From positions 108,979,732-109,043,731 of the forward strand of contig CM035227.1 in NCBI GenBank assembly GCA_020226215.1: a DNA stretch of 64,000 nt, written 5' to 3'. This DNA is from Sindora glabra. Its lineage: Eukaryota; Streptophyta; Magnoliopsida; Fabales; Fabaceae. The translations under genes were made by a program, and so were the position numbers. This document shows positions 11,961 to 25,314 of the stretch, in pieces. Position 1 is the stretch's first letter. Every line of letters starts with the position of its first letter. The notes beneath the pieces are model-generated. The model worked only from the letters and a program-made list of their open reading frames with translations, ran no database searches and had not been told where the DNA came from.

Positions 11961-14755
11961 GTAATTCTTTAAAGTCATATTATAAATTTTTATTATTTTA
12001 AATACATTAAAATATTTCTTTTAAATTAAGGAAGGTAATTAAATTATATTTAATTGGTCAAGGTTTTGTTCTAAAATCTATTTAAATAATTATTATAGTG
12101 ATATTCTTATAAGTTAGAAAATTTTCATAAATTCTGAGTGTAAAAAATTTTGAAGGAAAATATATGTCTCTTAATGTTTAAAAAACCTTGAAATATCTAC
12201 TTTTGAATCCTTAAGCTTATTAATTTATTTTGAGTGGCTAGGAATGAATTTTATGAATAAATGCTATACTTAAGTTGCATTATTTCACTCTCTTCCATCT
12301 TTTTTTTATTTTTATGCACAATCAAGGGTTAGGATTTCATCTCGGGAGAGAGCTCACAAGACACCAACATACCAAATTAAAGCCTTTAACTTACTTTTCT
12401 AAATTAAAAGGATGGAACCCTTGCTCTCTCTACATATTCTTTATTTCCTCTTATTTTGTTTCTCTCACTTCCATATAAATATCTCTTATCTTAGGTTGCT
12501 TTTTTTTTTGCTTGTGTCTACCATAACACTTGTTATTTTGTTAAGAATTGGTTAGCTACTTTTAGCATTAAAAGGAAGTTAGGAGGTTGCAACCTGAAGT
12601 AGCACTAAGCAAAGTTACTGCTTTCATTATTGTACTTGAGTTTCAATAGTGCTTCACTGCTATTGAGCTTTAACCAACCATAAGGAATATAGGAAAATTT
12701 ATTTAGATTATAGAACTCCATTTTCTTGTGGTGATTAGAGCCTCAATTAAAAAAAAAAAAAACCATTTTAGGGTGTTTTAAAATATTTGTAATATTTTTT
12801 AAAAAATAGAGAATTTATATTATAAGATGACTAAATAGCATGATTAGAACCTTTTTGTATCATCAATTTTAATATTTTTGGGGTGTTTGAAGTTGATAAA
12901 AAAAATCCAATTTTATGCATGCTTTGAAATCTATAATGATGCTTTTGCAAAATAGGATTGTTATGTTGTATATTGCTAGAGTAATATGATTAGGATAATC
13001 TTATAGTATTATATTCTAATATTTTAAAAGATTTGGATTTGATTTACAACAACCTTTAATTATATGAAATATGTGATTTGGTAATGTTACTAAAACAAAG
13101 TTAAAAATATTAAATGTTAAGTGTATAGTTTTATCAAATGAATTGATTAAAGCTTTTTTAGAACATCATACTTTAATACTTAAGTGAACTAAATTTAATT
13201 TAGGAAAGCCTTTAAAATATGGAATTTGGTTTAATTGAAGTAAAATTATAAATATTAGAGAGTAAATGTAAGGAATTACAAAATAATAAATCCTTGGTGA
13301 GAAAATAAGTAATATCAAATTATTTATAATTTATCCTTATAAACTATTGAATAGGAAAAAGAAGGGAAAATGATAAGTATAGGTATTATAGAATCTCTTA
13401 GGAAGCGTAAGTGGTACTAGATGAGTGTATAACTGTCCTTCACAATATTTTCTTAAATGTCATATTTCTTATTTATTTCATATAAATATCATTATATTGT
13501 ATAAGTGCAAATTTAATGAATAAAACTAGTCTCCATCGTGTGTATAAATATAAGATAAATGATTTATTAATAATTACTTGTTATGTTAAGTAATGTAGTG
13601 CTTAATAGAACTCTAAGAGCCCCATTTATTTCTTGCTAATGACTATGTTTGTCTCTTTAGGAATGATGTAGTGGAAGCATCATATTAGTTGTTGTTTAAT
13701 CATATATAAATGTGCAATTATTAAAGTATGTGGTTATGCTTGTGATTGACATTTTGACTATGTTTGTACTGATGCATGAGTGTGCTAAAAATCTTGAATA
13801 TTGTGATTAAGAATGTTTTTGTAAATTTGCTAAATTCTTGATTGATTGATTAATTATATTGTTACAATTATATTTGAAATGAATTAGTTGCTTAATGTGG
13901 AAATGATATTGTGATACGATGTGATGATATGATGAAATATTGATATACGATACCAGATCTAGATCATATGATTATGATTGATATAAAGGGAGGTATTGAT
14001 AAATATCAAGAAGGATAAGATTAGGATTGTGACTGATACATACTGGGAAGGATTAGATTGGGATTGTGACTAATAAATACCTGAAGGCACAAGGTGGATA
14101 ACTATTAATTAGTTAGCTAACACTTTCATTATTGTTCTTATGTATTTGATTTATGACAATTGTGCCTTTATGTGCTAACAAATAGAGATTTTTCATGAAT
14201 ATAATTAGGACTTAATTTTTAGTTGATTGGTTGATAAGCATGAGTTTCATGGCAATATTTTTGTTAATGTTCTTGATTTTATTTTATATTGTGTTTAAAT
14301 GTTTCTATTTAATTAAGTTTAGATAATTATACATTTACTAAGTTTTATAAAACTCACCCCTTTTGCTTTTAAACATTTTAGGATTCAACTTAAGGACATC
14401 AAGTTTTGTAGTTTAAGTTAAAGTCCAAGGTAATCCAAAAGGAGCTTGATAGTTGGAAATTTTGTCAGAACTAAATTAGGAAATTAGAGATATAGAAATT
14501 ATAATGTACATAGATTTGATGTATCAAATTATTTACCTATGTGTATGTTTTTGTGCTATTAATAAGCTATATGTAAAATAAGATTAAATATAAAGTGTGT
14601 GACCCTTGGAGAGTACTTAAAAATAAGAGAAACTCTATCTTTTTTTCTATAAAATTTGATAATGAAATGGTGTAGAATTAATGTTGTTAGTGTCAAGGCT
14701 AGTGAAAACCAAATAACAAGATCTAGCTGATTATAATAGGGTTCGAGTCGTGACA
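11961..14755 (+). mobile_element. Probable plus-strand Gypsy-type LTR (family L3)
   Basis: The right end, gttcgagtcgtgaca at 14741-14755, is a typical end of this LTR superfamily. The preceding text (tttataaaactcacccctt near 14345) is typical of plant Gypsy LTRs in plus orientation. No open frame is credible. The left end is uncertain; it was placed where the minus-strand-like text stops. Confidence 0.45.
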
Positions 14756-17100
14756 ATGCCACATTAGCATTATATCACTTTAAATCTCTTCTTATATAGT
14801 TCTACGTATGTTCTTATATGTATTCACAAGTAAAACTATACTACATCTCCCTTTTCAATCAAGACATAAATTTAAAGACCTTCAAGGTTCCATCACACCA
14901 AGATACTCTTTTCTTATACTTGTCTAATAACCTTTACTAACTCTTTTCATCATCATTTTTCATATTTATTGTTATCCAACATCATTCCATACAAATATGC
15001 TGGTACAAGATCCTTTTGATTCATAAACCCTATAGTGGTATATAGGAATAGGATCACAATCAACTATATAATCAATTATAGGTGTCTAGAAAGCAAGTCT
15101 AGCATTTATATAGTTAACTACATGAACCTAGAAAACAACTTTAGCCAAGCATAGTCGACTATATTTGCTCAGAGGGTAACACTAATAGCTCTATTTCTTA
15201 ATACTCTACTTTTATTCATAAGTTTGTTGACCATTCCAACTTATTCACACAATACTATATGAATATCAACCTAGTGCTAAGCCATTAAAAAATTACAAGG
15301 TTAACCTAAGTTGTGATATAATCAAATGTCCAACTAACATAACTCTTTGAACAAACTAGATAACTCATTGAATTCTAGTGTAACTTGTACTTATCTAACC
15401 ATTATTTTATTTCACCATATTTTTGCTTATACTCAAGCAAAGTTCACACTCCTAAAGACCTCATCTTTCCTGATTGAAGTTTTACATCTCATTATGTTTT
15501 AGAATTTCAAGTTTTTTTAATCAAACTAGCCTCATATAAAGAGGGTCTTTATCCATGCATACTAATTTGCACCGATTTCTATATCAATAATAGTGACTTG
15601 TTAACCCATAACTATTGCTAAAAGAAGAACCATACTCAACATCTCATGCATAATATATTTTCCTCACTTAATTATAGTAATGTTAAATGACCAACACTCC
15701 CAATACAACTTAGACTATTTAACGTGCCTATCAAGATTCTCATTTTTACTTCCCTTGACCTTACACTCTCTTTTTCCTAGACCATGGGTTCATAATTCAA
15801 ACTGATTAATTCCAATTATCAATCAAAACATGCCTTGACATTAAGGCTTACCTACTCATACACGTAACCTTTGAATACTTTTATATTCACACTGCTATTA
15901 GGTTCTCACCTACCGTATGAATAAATCAAAATAGTTCAATACTTCTATGAATGAATTAGGATTCTTATAATACTATTGCCTTTCTCTAAAATTTGCAAAT
16001 TACACTATTGACTCTCATACATGAAACAAATACAAAATTTATGTTGTCAAGATATGGTTCATCTCGACTTTGTATGTCTTAAGAACTCAGCACCTATAGG
16101 CTAGTTTAAAGTTTAACTCTTTTTTCCAACAGATTGTGTCTGTACTAACCTACTAGTATTTTGTCTAAGTGACAACTCATATTGCCTCCAAGACTTAAAC
16201 AAAACACAAGACATGATCATTCACCATTAATATGGAAATAAAATTTGTCTAAGCCAACTTATATACAAGCAAGGCACATATGCATGTTTATCAAGCGCAA
16301 AAACATATACAAGATGATTAATTGTTAAATTCCTTTACCAAAACAAACTTTCAATCCACAATCCTTTTTGTACCAATTTAATTATAATAACTACTTATAA
16401 TAAAAGTTTTAATCTATTAAGGAATGATAATTAACTTAGGGATAGAAAAATACTCACTTTAGTTATCCTTAGTTACTTGCAGGTGAAAACAACTCGTAGA
16501 AAGTCTCGCGCAAAAAAGGTAAAAAGAAAACTTTATCTATACTCCTTTTTTATAGTTACTAATTTACTATTGGGGTTTAATAGTTTTGTACCATTGACTC
16601 GAACAGTAAATAATTATTTTTCTTCGTGTTTTCAAACAAATGCACCATTATGTTTTATATTATGCTTTGATACTAGTTTTTTCATGACTCCATGTAATTA
16701 ACATAGGGAGTCACTAATTTAATAAGTTGAGAAATACCTGTGCTACTATATGTATTAATTGTGACAGCCAATCTAAAATTGGAAAGGCATGGAGTACTAC
16801 GTATAACACAAGTCTAGACTTATTCGTCGTAGACATAATACCGTACAAGAATAGCTCTCTAGTAAAATTATCCCCGTTGACAGTATAAAGATAATTTTGT
16901 GAATTCACATACCAAATCATTAGCTAGAGAGCAGGTAGAAAAATCATCAAACAGCAATAAATTTAAAGCCTATATAACAAAAGCAATCATAGTGCATAGA
17001 ATTATATAATCCAACAAAAAAAAAAAGGAAATAAAATACCAACAAATTTAAATAGATAAAAGCACGCGTAAAATTTTCATATTTTAGTTGCTTATAATAA
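14756..17100. repeat. LTR-like non-coding repeat DNA
   Basis: No gene is readable in either strand. The style (tactcactttag near 16450 and the palindromic ATAGTYGACTAT motifs at 15057-15166) suggests a decayed minus-strand LTR, but no boundaries or target duplications were found. The short open frames at 16477-16701 and 16714-16920 match nothing I recognise. Confidence 0.3.
15057..15166. repeat. Small cluster of ATAGTYGACTAT-like palindromes
   Basis: Copies include caactatataatcaattat (15061-15079), atagttaacta (about 15109-15120) and atagtcgactat (15151-15162). The same motif is more abundant at 46118-46446 inside an LTR of the Gypsy array. Confidence 0.5.
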
Positions 17101-17556
17101 TATATTAAGAAGGGACAAATGTCTTAACCATGAATGATAGATGAGACAGACTGCATCAACAAATGAAGTCGGTTGCATATTTTTTCAGATAGCCACCTGC
17201 ACACTTCTATAATTACTTTTATAGACTGGTATATAGATACAGACATTGACGTAGATAATAGAATACAGATAGAGATACCCAAGCGGTAGATTGATCAAAA
17301 TTTAAAATCACATTCTAAAGCATAAAGCATCGGGAGATCAAGAGCTACATCGAGTATGATAAATGAACCAAAAAAAATAAAAGGGAAGAATTTTACATAA
17401 ACAAGGCTTCTTGTATTCCAACCCATAGAAAAGGAAAAACATAAACATGCTAATAAACAAGAGAACTGGGGGGAAATGGCCAAAAAAAAAATGTAGATAT
17501 GAAAATCATAAATAGAAGAGGTATGGTCAAAATTTTTAATAATCAGTAACCCAAAG
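17101..17556 (-). other. 3' untranslated/downstream region of the sugar transporter gene
   Basis: This follows the TGA stop at 17557-17559 on the minus strand. It is T-rich, without a frame continuing the protein. The minus-strand open frame at 17295-17585 overlaps the stop in another frame and is a shadow. No canonical AATAAA was seen on the minus strand, so the cleavage site is unplaced. Confidence 0.5.
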
Positions 17557-20500
17557 TCATATATTGTCAGCTTGCTTCGCTCCAACAGAGAAGAATTCGG
17601 TAATCACTTCTAAGGGCATGCCCTTCGTTTCTGGAACCTTCAAGAAGACAAAAACCCAAGCTATAAGGCACACCACTGCATACATACCGAAGACACCACC
17701 AAGTCCTACAGAGTTGAGCATAACTGGGAGCGTGTAGGTGACAATTATGTCACCAATCCAAAAGGTGAGAGCACATACGGCAATGCAGAGACCACGAACT
17801 CGAGTGGGGAAGATCTCTGCACAAAGTATATTAGGAATTGGTCCAAATCCCATCACAAAACAGCAGAAGTAGACAATGACGCTAATGGTTGAGATTGATG
17901 CATTCACGGTACTGCCCAAATTCATGAGACTCCCAAGTACTAGTATGAGAAGTGATACTATCAAAACAGGGATTGTGCTGAGCAGCAGAGTCCTGCACCA
18001 AGGGAAAAACAATCATCTAAAGATGAGCTCCGAAATTATTTAACACTAACATAAGAATTACCTATTTATATAAGCTAATATCCACAGGACCACCTGAACA
18101 ATAACGATTCGGAGATCACAAAATGGGAACGGTATTTCATCAAACTACTATTTGACCAGAAATTATCACATACATTCACGTACAAAATAAATAAATAAAA
18201 TCTAGATATACAGCCATGTACAAAAAGGGGGGGAAAAAGGGGGAAAGTCCAAAGGTAGGGCGGCCGTTAACAGGCAAAAATTCTGAGAATGTACAGGAAC
18301 TGCCTAAGACCAACAAAGTGGAACCCATCTTGATATTAGATTACACTAAACTTCATAAGATTCAAAGAAAGTACACAGAGTAAAAGCTGATAAAGTAATT
18401 TAGCATGGAAGCTTCCAGTGACAAATTTTCCTATAGACCCATCTTTCTTTCTATTTGACCATGATACCAAAAGAAAATAGTAAGAGGCAAATATATACCT
18501 TCTGCCAGAGATATCCATAAGCCTCATAGCAACAGCTATACAAGGAAGCATCAACAATGTTGTCACAGCACTAATAAGGAAAGATGTAGAAGTTGAACCA
18601 AGACCCAGGTTTGAAAGAAGAAACCCAACACCTGCCTGCTCAAGAATTTGAGGTGTATAGTAGAGGACCCCATTTATACCAGAGAACTGCAATTTTCACA
18701 GATGTGTATGTTATAATCAAGCACAATTATTCATCAGTAACATAAAGTCAGTTACGGCAACAACTTTAGTATGCCGGGAGAAAGATTCTCATCATATGCA
18801 GGCTAATTTGTAAACAAAGATTCTGCAACCAAATTTTCTAGTCAGGAGGTGATGCATAACTTTCTAGCTAGGAAGCTTGAACACTAACACAAACAAGGCA
18901 AAATTATTAAACCCACATACACACTTTAAAAAAAAAATATGTAAAAATAGTAAAAATAAATAAAGGAGAGAAGTGAAACCTACGAAGATACAGCAATTCT
19001 TTTAAAAAATTAGGATATGACACATCTAGGATACATTAGAAGAAAAAAGAAATATAAATTTCATATAAAACATCAGATTTTTACAACTCAAAGATGCATT
19101 GGTCACTAATTAGTACAGAACAAAATTATGTTGCCATGTATTATCCCTAAATATACTGTCATACACTGAAAACTATCAACACCACGGCTGCTGCCTCCTA
19201 TTAATAGATACAACTTTCAGCAGCGCACCCTGTTAACATTATCCTCCCCCCCCCCCCAAAAAAAAAAAAAAAAGGTCAGTCTTTTTGCCAGCTGCTGCTC
19301 TTCCTCCTATCTGCCCAGTAGTTTGAACAAGGTTTCTTCTGGTTAAACAAACAGGGCGATACAACTTGAGCCCCAAGAAATAGCTGCTGGTTGGACAAAC
19401 AACATAGATGAGGAAGAAGCAGCTGCTGTGAATTGTGAAACTGGGTCTGTGAGATAGGGGTTTGTGCAATCGGGAAATTGGACTGCCAAGCTTAATCAAG
19501 ATGCAGGGTTTAAATAATGCAATTTGGGAAAAAGTTAGAAGATTTAGTGTCCAGCCTCTTAACTTCAGATCCAAGCCAAGTCAAAGCTGCACCAGGGCCA
19601 GTCCCAAGCCACACCCAAATTTTGAAATAAAAAAACACGAAACTAAAGGACATCTGCTGGGTAAGAAATATGGTATATTGCACTGGTATTAGCATCAGAC
19701 ATAGATGGGACACTGGTACCCACCAAAATTCAAGTAGCCATGCTTCATAGAATGTAACAGAAGAGTAAATCAACAAAAAGGAGAGAGAAGGGGGGGGGGA
19801 GATAATAGGAAAAATAGCTGACAATTAATAAAAATAATGATGCTGTGACCAAGTTGTGTGCATGATGCGTAGCTTGATTTTGAACCAGAACAAAATATAT
19901 TTTCAAGTATAACAAGGAAATGTTGTTGAAGGAGTATCCACGTTGGACATGCAGACATAGAAAGAAACTGCTTGGTCTGTGCTTTCTAGTAACAAAGAGA
20001 TGTGAACCAGAATAATAAATGAAATTATTTATGCTCGGAATTGTAATACAAACTCCAAAGACTTAGATCCACAAGTAAGTACCTACTCCTTTTAATATTT
20101 ATTCATAACTTCTGTAAAAGAAATCAACTCCCCAAAATCAGTCAAAATCATTAAACTACCCTAAAATCATAGTAAAGTAGAGCTCTCAAGTATGATTGCC
20201 AAATTTTCAAATAAATATCCTACTAAACAACCACTCACACAAATGAAGTAAAGGACTCAATAGGTACAAAATAAAATTAAAAAAAAGTATAGTTCAATTT
20301 TTAATTGTAACAGAAAATCAACAATGAATTAACAACTCAAGAAAAAAAAATTTAAATAAACAATAGATGGTCAAGATATAGGTTGATAATAGGCCATAAA
20401 GATTGAAGTACACAATCAAAATTAGCTAAGAGCTCAAAATTTCACAACATAAAACAACCGTAGGCATCTATAAATTCATAGAACCAATAAAAAGCTCTTA

Positions 20501-23500
20501 AGTTCATCAATGGAATTATCGTTAAATATGAAGAGGAACTGATGATTTATGTGTTCACCATTTACACATTCCCTGATGCCTCCTGTGAATACATGGCTGA
20601 ACCCAGTCTGCAATTCTTTTGTTAAAAACCAGGGGTCAAGGAGCCACAACCCACTCTGTACATCAAATAACCAGTTTACCCCTCATTACTTCAAATCTAA
20701 CAACATTTCATGTAGGGCTTTTAGTATTTTCCTACTTTCCTTTTAGTCACAACAAAGAAAAATGGAGAGCTTGCTATAACGCTTGCCTTAGCATCATCAC
20801 CGTGCAACTCTTAGAGGGGCTCAATTAGGCAACAAAGGAGAGCATCACACTAAACAGGCCTTGCCTGAAGCGTTCACAGGCAAGGAGCTAATGCCTTGGT
20901 AGGTGTTTGCCTTAATGAGTATATACATATGGGATTCATATGATTTGTAAACATGTGAAGGATAAAATCCAACTTAGTGACAGGATCACAATAATACAAA
21001 CGAATAAAAGAGTGGACACCGCATTATTATTACCTGCTGGAGAATTTGAATCCCCACCCCTACAATCAATGCATGCTTCACCCCAGGTTCAAAAAGATCA
21101 CTCCAACTTGGCCCTTTTGAAGCTGTTTCAGATGGGTGAACCATAGCTGGTCCAACTGGCTGCTGATTCATAAGCTCCTTGTTATAAAGGGCTGGCTGAC
21201 TCACCAGAGCAGCAGCTTGAACAATTTCACCAGCTGCTGCCACATCACCACCAGGTAGTGAAACCAGAGATCCACGCCTAGATTCAAGAGCACCCTCTTG
21301 GTGTAAATATATTCTTTTAAAACCACCTTCCTTCTTTCCATCTGGGCCTTCTCTTTCAGACCATTTCCATGCTAGCTGCCAACCACCACCAATCCCAGTA
21401 CCAGTGGTTTCTCCAGCATTTCCTTGCAAAAGACTACCTTGTCTCATGCTAACAAGGCTACCATGGGGAGGAGGACCCATGTCCTTGTCCATACTTGTTG
21501 TTTGACGCGAAATCAATGGACTCTGCAAATTGTCATCTGAATCACCAGCAGCAGCATCAGATACATAATCTTCACCTTCTCTAGCAAGGCTTTCTTCCTC
21601 CCAATCTTCATTTCTTGGTTGATTTCCCCCAACACTAAACATACTTCCAAAATGTGGAAAAAGGGTGCTTCGCATGCTTCCCGTTTCTGGGAGCTTCTCA
21701 TGGATGCTACCAAATAGATTCACTAGTGGGTCTACTAAACCACTCTGATTTGCCATGCTTCCAAGCCGAGAAACAAGGCCAATGGCACTTTGTCCAGTCA
21801 CAGGCCTGGCAACCCAAGATAGACCCTGTTCAGGCCCATACAAATTAATTTGATCTTTTCTGGCAGATGGATCTTCTTCATCAGTTAATTCATTGGCTGG
21901 ACCAATTATGTACTCTTCTATAGCTGTGTCAGAACCAACTCCAAGACCCTCAACCAGTAAAGCCATCTCACCTGCATATGTCCAGTATGGACAGTTATTG
22001 CCAAGGTCAAGCAGCAGCCTTGCGGACAAATTAGTTACCACAGTTAATCAAATACAAATGAATAGCATAGAGTTACTAGAAATATCAATAACCAGAAGAA
22101 ACAGAGAATTAAATCACATAAATGTGTCTACACCAAGACCAGCAAAAAAAGAAGTAATGATTATTAGTTATTAAACCGTTCTTTGATTGGCAGATCATTA
22201 TCTAAATTGTTTATTACCTTTACAGTTTTTTCTAGCAGTTTAAAGTTGGTAGCACAAACGTTTCTAGATTCTTATTTTTAAAAAAAAAAGAAAAAAAAAA
22301 GATTTATACCCTTAAAGGATGTTTTATTTATCTTTAAGTCTGACCCAGTTTAAAAATGCATAAACAGATTAGACTGTGATAGCATTCTGTACATAAGTGA
22401 GGAATGAAAAGGAAGTGACAGCAGAAACCAGACAAAGATCACAATGAGACAAGAATGGCTCCTGAGGTATGCCTGGGGTACTTGTTACTTGTTAGTTGGT
22501 AGCATTCTACTTGGCACTGAAAGTCTCTTGTATCCTTGTTTATTTTCTTTCTTTCTTTCTATCTTTCTTCTTGTTCATCAAGTGTCACTTCTGATTTTAA
22601 TTTAATCCTTAACAAAACATCTAAGCAGCTAACCAGGACAGATTAACCTCACAAAATACAAAAATACATTCCCCAGATCATCATTATGACAAATGTACAA
22701 TTCAAAATCTAGCTTTTATTGTTTGCCCGTGTTGGGAGTGATGATCTGCCTTCAGAGTAATCCTAGGAGACTTCAGTTGCTTTCTTAAGATACATGGTAA
22801 GTCTACCCCATGATCTCAGTTGAAAATCCAAGGTTAAATGTATTTGCATCCCAAAGGAAAAGCAAGTAATTCATGAAGTAAAAGCACAAAAACTAACCAG
22901 CTACATCTTCCCTGCCACGAAGCTGTTGTAAAACCTTCTTGGCCTCAAGCATCCGTCCTTTACTTACCAGCCAACGTGGGGACTCAGGCAAGAAAAATAC
23001 CGTAAGTGCAAAGTAAATGAGAGAAGGAATTGAAAGAACACCCAACATTAGTCTCCAGCTTGGTTTGTTCATCAATGACATCCCAAAAACCATACAGTAA
23101 GAGAAAAACATTCCAGCAGAACCAGTAAACTGTGGGAGTGTATTCAGCAATCCCCTAATCTCAGGTGGGGCTGTTTCAGATATGTAAAGGGGCACCAAGG
23201 TAACTGCCAAACCAATTCCAAATCCATCTAAAAGCCTTGCCAAGAAGAGGATATAAACATTAGGAGACCACAACATAACAAGAGAACTAACAAAATAAAG
23301 GACAGAAGAGATAATCAGCATAGGTCGTCGGCCTAGCCAATCTGATATAGGTCCAGAGCATGTAGTAATCACAGTAGCTCCAATGAGTGACATAGCCACA
23401 ATTAGACCTTCAACGGTCGGTTCACTTTCCAACTTCAATTCCCTCTTTATATACAAAATAGACCCTGCATAGAAAGAGGGCTGAACTTGTTCAAATCTGT

Positions 23501-23711
23501 GATTATTAATTAGATCGCAACAATCTAATAGTAGCTTCTGAAGTTATTTAAAGTAAAGCTCAAAAAAAAAAAAAAAAGAAGGAAGAAGAGAGAGAGAGAG
23601 AGCAATCAACTTTGAAGCGTTAAGAAAATTACCTGCAATGGTGGCATTATCCCATCCTTGCAGTAAGTTACCAACAGCGGCAGCAATAGCAACGAGTACA
23701 GCTCTGCTCAT
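17557..23711 (-). CDS. TST: Tonoplast monosaccharide (sugar) transporter, TMT/TST family, five exons
   Basis: Exons in transcription order are 23711-23633, 23464-22898, 21971-21034, 18686-18499 and 17992-17557. All four introns are GT-AG with phases 1, 1, 0 and 2. Joined length is 2208 nt, giving 735 residues, the usual family size. The start is MSRAVLVAIAAAVGNLLQGW. Twelve-helix MFS sugar-porter signatures are present: DWLGRR (68-73), PESPRWL (186-192), QQFSGIN (527-533), DISGRR (586-591) and PETKG (711-715). Residues about 217-515 form the very large hydrophilic central loop, rich in Ser, Asp, Glu and Gly, that marks TMT/TST proteins; it contains GSMRSTLFPHFGSMFSVGG and SPLISRQTTSM. Known members move glucose, fructose or sucrose into the vacuole, probably by proton antiport. 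Substrate here is inferred from family only. No stops or frameshifts were found, so it looks functional. The paralogue (TST1/2/3) is not decided. Confidence 0.96.
18687..21033 (-). other. Intron 3 of the sugar transporter gene (2.35 kb), with simple-sequence runs
   Basis: The largest intron, phase 0, falls between CAGCAG (residues Q527-Q528) and TTC (F529). On the plus strand it holds a C12 run (19246-19257) followed at once by A16 (19258-19273), and a G10 run at 19790-19799. The flanks of the C and G runs are themselves inverted (attatcctcc... versus rc tattatctcc...). A segment at about 20775-20915 repeats gccttgcct-like words. Several open frames of 60-110 codons lie here in both strands, but none resembles a known protein. 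Confidence 0.8.
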
Positions 23712-24235
23712 TTTTCAATTGAATCCTTTGACCTGAATCAATCAATCAACCCTAAAAGAGAAAGGAAGCCCAAAAAACAGATCAGAATCAATCAATTCTC
23801 CGTCAAGGGATTCAGCAATAGGACGATCCCTAAGCGTAAGCGAACGGCGTAGAGGTTTTATAGAACGAATGGATGACACATTCAAGACAGTGATTCAACT
23901 AGAGGTGATGAAGGAAAGTAGAAAGCCCTATTTTTCCATACCAAACATCAATACCATACAAGTAACCCAATCCAATTTTTAGAGGCGGAAAAAGACATGA
24001 GGTCTCTGCAACCTGGCCTCAAAAATGTTTGGGTCTCTGAAGATCAGAATATTTAATAATACCCAGACAACGAAATGTAAATAGAAAACAAAGAAGAAAG
24101 CAGCGATCCTATTCGGCAGGTAGAAAAGTAAAGTAGGCAAATGAAATTAATCTCATTTTTCTTTTTTCAAGGGAGACTCGCAAATTGACACCTGCCTTGC
24201 TTGTTCTCTCACTGCTCTGCACATCACGAACCTCT
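23712..24235 (-). other. 5' leader of the sugar transporter gene, with a possible leader intron
   Basis: Upstream of the ATG (23709-23711) the minus strand has a plausible acceptor (ctcttttag ending at 23752) and a plausible donor (caaggcag/gtgtcaa at 24192/24191). These would remove a leader intron of about 440 bases. An intron in the 5' leader is inferred, not shown; cDNA would settle it. No upstream TATA box was identified with confidence. Confidence 0.35.
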
Positions 24236-25000
24236 TGGATCGGAATTTCAGCTACATGTCAAACCCATCAAAATTGAGACGCTTCAATTTCGCTTTCACA
24301 AAAATAGTAAACTTTCAAGTTATCATACATACACTTCTAGCTGCAGTTGAGAAATCCCATGTATGTCTTCCCTCTAATATTTTTTCTTCTCGACAGCGGA
24401 GAACCAATAGCAAGGGAGACGCTGCAATAATGGAGAAGAGCCCCGGCAGGCACACAATGATTTGATAATTTGATTCGGATCGGTCCAAAAGAACTGTAGC
24501 AGAAATGAACTCGTGAGAGAGAAAAAGGAATCTTCTGGTTTTGTTTGGTTAATAATAAAATAAAATAAAATGTAGTTTTAGTACGATCCAATTACTCAAT
24601 GCCCGTTTTCCCTTAAGCCAGGCCTCGGCCCATCTAAAATGGAGAATGTTGATAACTGCATTGCAATTATTCGATATATGACGCGATAGGCCGTTCCCTT
24701 TCTGCATTTTTCTTCGATGTCGGTATGATATTATGCTCATTGCCTTCCTTCCAAGTATATCACGAATAAAATAGAATTATTTGGAAATATAGCATCCAAA
24801 GGTTACCAGATGCGAATCATAAGGTTCCAGTTGGGACGCATAAAGTTAACAGACGAGGAATCTGTCCATCTGTACTTCCCCACTATACTTAAACGGTCTT
24901 CCTTCCATCTGAAGCACAAACCTTTTTCCGAAACAAGTGTCTTTTCTTTTATTTTTTTGCGTAAAGACCATCGTATCCCCAGTAGGCTGGATACTTAATA
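24236..25000. other. Upstream/promoter-proximal unique DNA of the sugar transporter gene
   Basis: The region is less AT-rich than its surroundings and has no recognised repeat or gene. The open frames on both strands (24235-24465, 24337-24591, 24549-24740, 24810-24998) overlap each other and show no family resemblance. It probably contains the gene's promoter, ending where a Stowaway MITE was inserted. Confidence 0.4.
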
Positions 25001-25314
25001 CTCCCTCCGTTTTTTTTATTTATCATATTTTTTTAAAAAAATTTATTTTTTTATCTATTACTTTAAAATTTCAATAAAGTATTAAATATTTTTTTTAAAT
25101 TTATCCTTCTCTTTCATTAATAAATACTTTATTATTCTACACTATTAGTCAACTTATATTTATTTCTTTACATTTTTCTCTCTATCTTCAATTATATTGA
25201 ATTTTGTGCATAAAGAGTAATCTTCTAAAACTCATTAAAAATAAATAAATTTAACTATTTTCTTAATATATATAAAATCGATTAATAGTGACAAATAAAT
25301 AGGAACGGAGAGAG
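25001..25314. mobile_element. Stowaway-type (Tc1/mariner) MITE
   Basis: The left terminus is CTCCCTCCGTT at 25001. The right terminus reads aacggagagag and ends at 25314. As an inverted repeat they match at 10 of 11 bases, and this is the classic Stowaway end. Both sides carry the TA target duplication (24999-25000 and 25315-25316). The 314-base AT-rich interior has no coding capacity, as expected for a non-autonomous element mobilised by mariner-like transposase. It lies about 1.3 kb upstream of the sugar transporter start codon. Confidence 0.92.

Noticed and set aside
19239..19958. Overlapping frames in both strands within intron 3
   Set aside because: They include translated homopolymer runs (poly-Gly and poly-Phe from the C and A runs) and no recognisable domain.
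20775..20915. gccttgcct-like words in intron 3, suggesting a SINE or hAT relic
   Set aside because: No A/B-box pair, poly(A) tail, inverted ends or target duplication were identified.
21654..22174. Plus-strand frames opposite exon 3
   Set aside because: They are shadows of the minus-strand transporter exon, which has a strong family match and proper splice sites.
24235..24998. Short frames upstream of the transporter as uORFs or a separate gene
   Set aside because: They overlap on both strands, show no family resemblance, and none can be tied to the transcript without cDNA.
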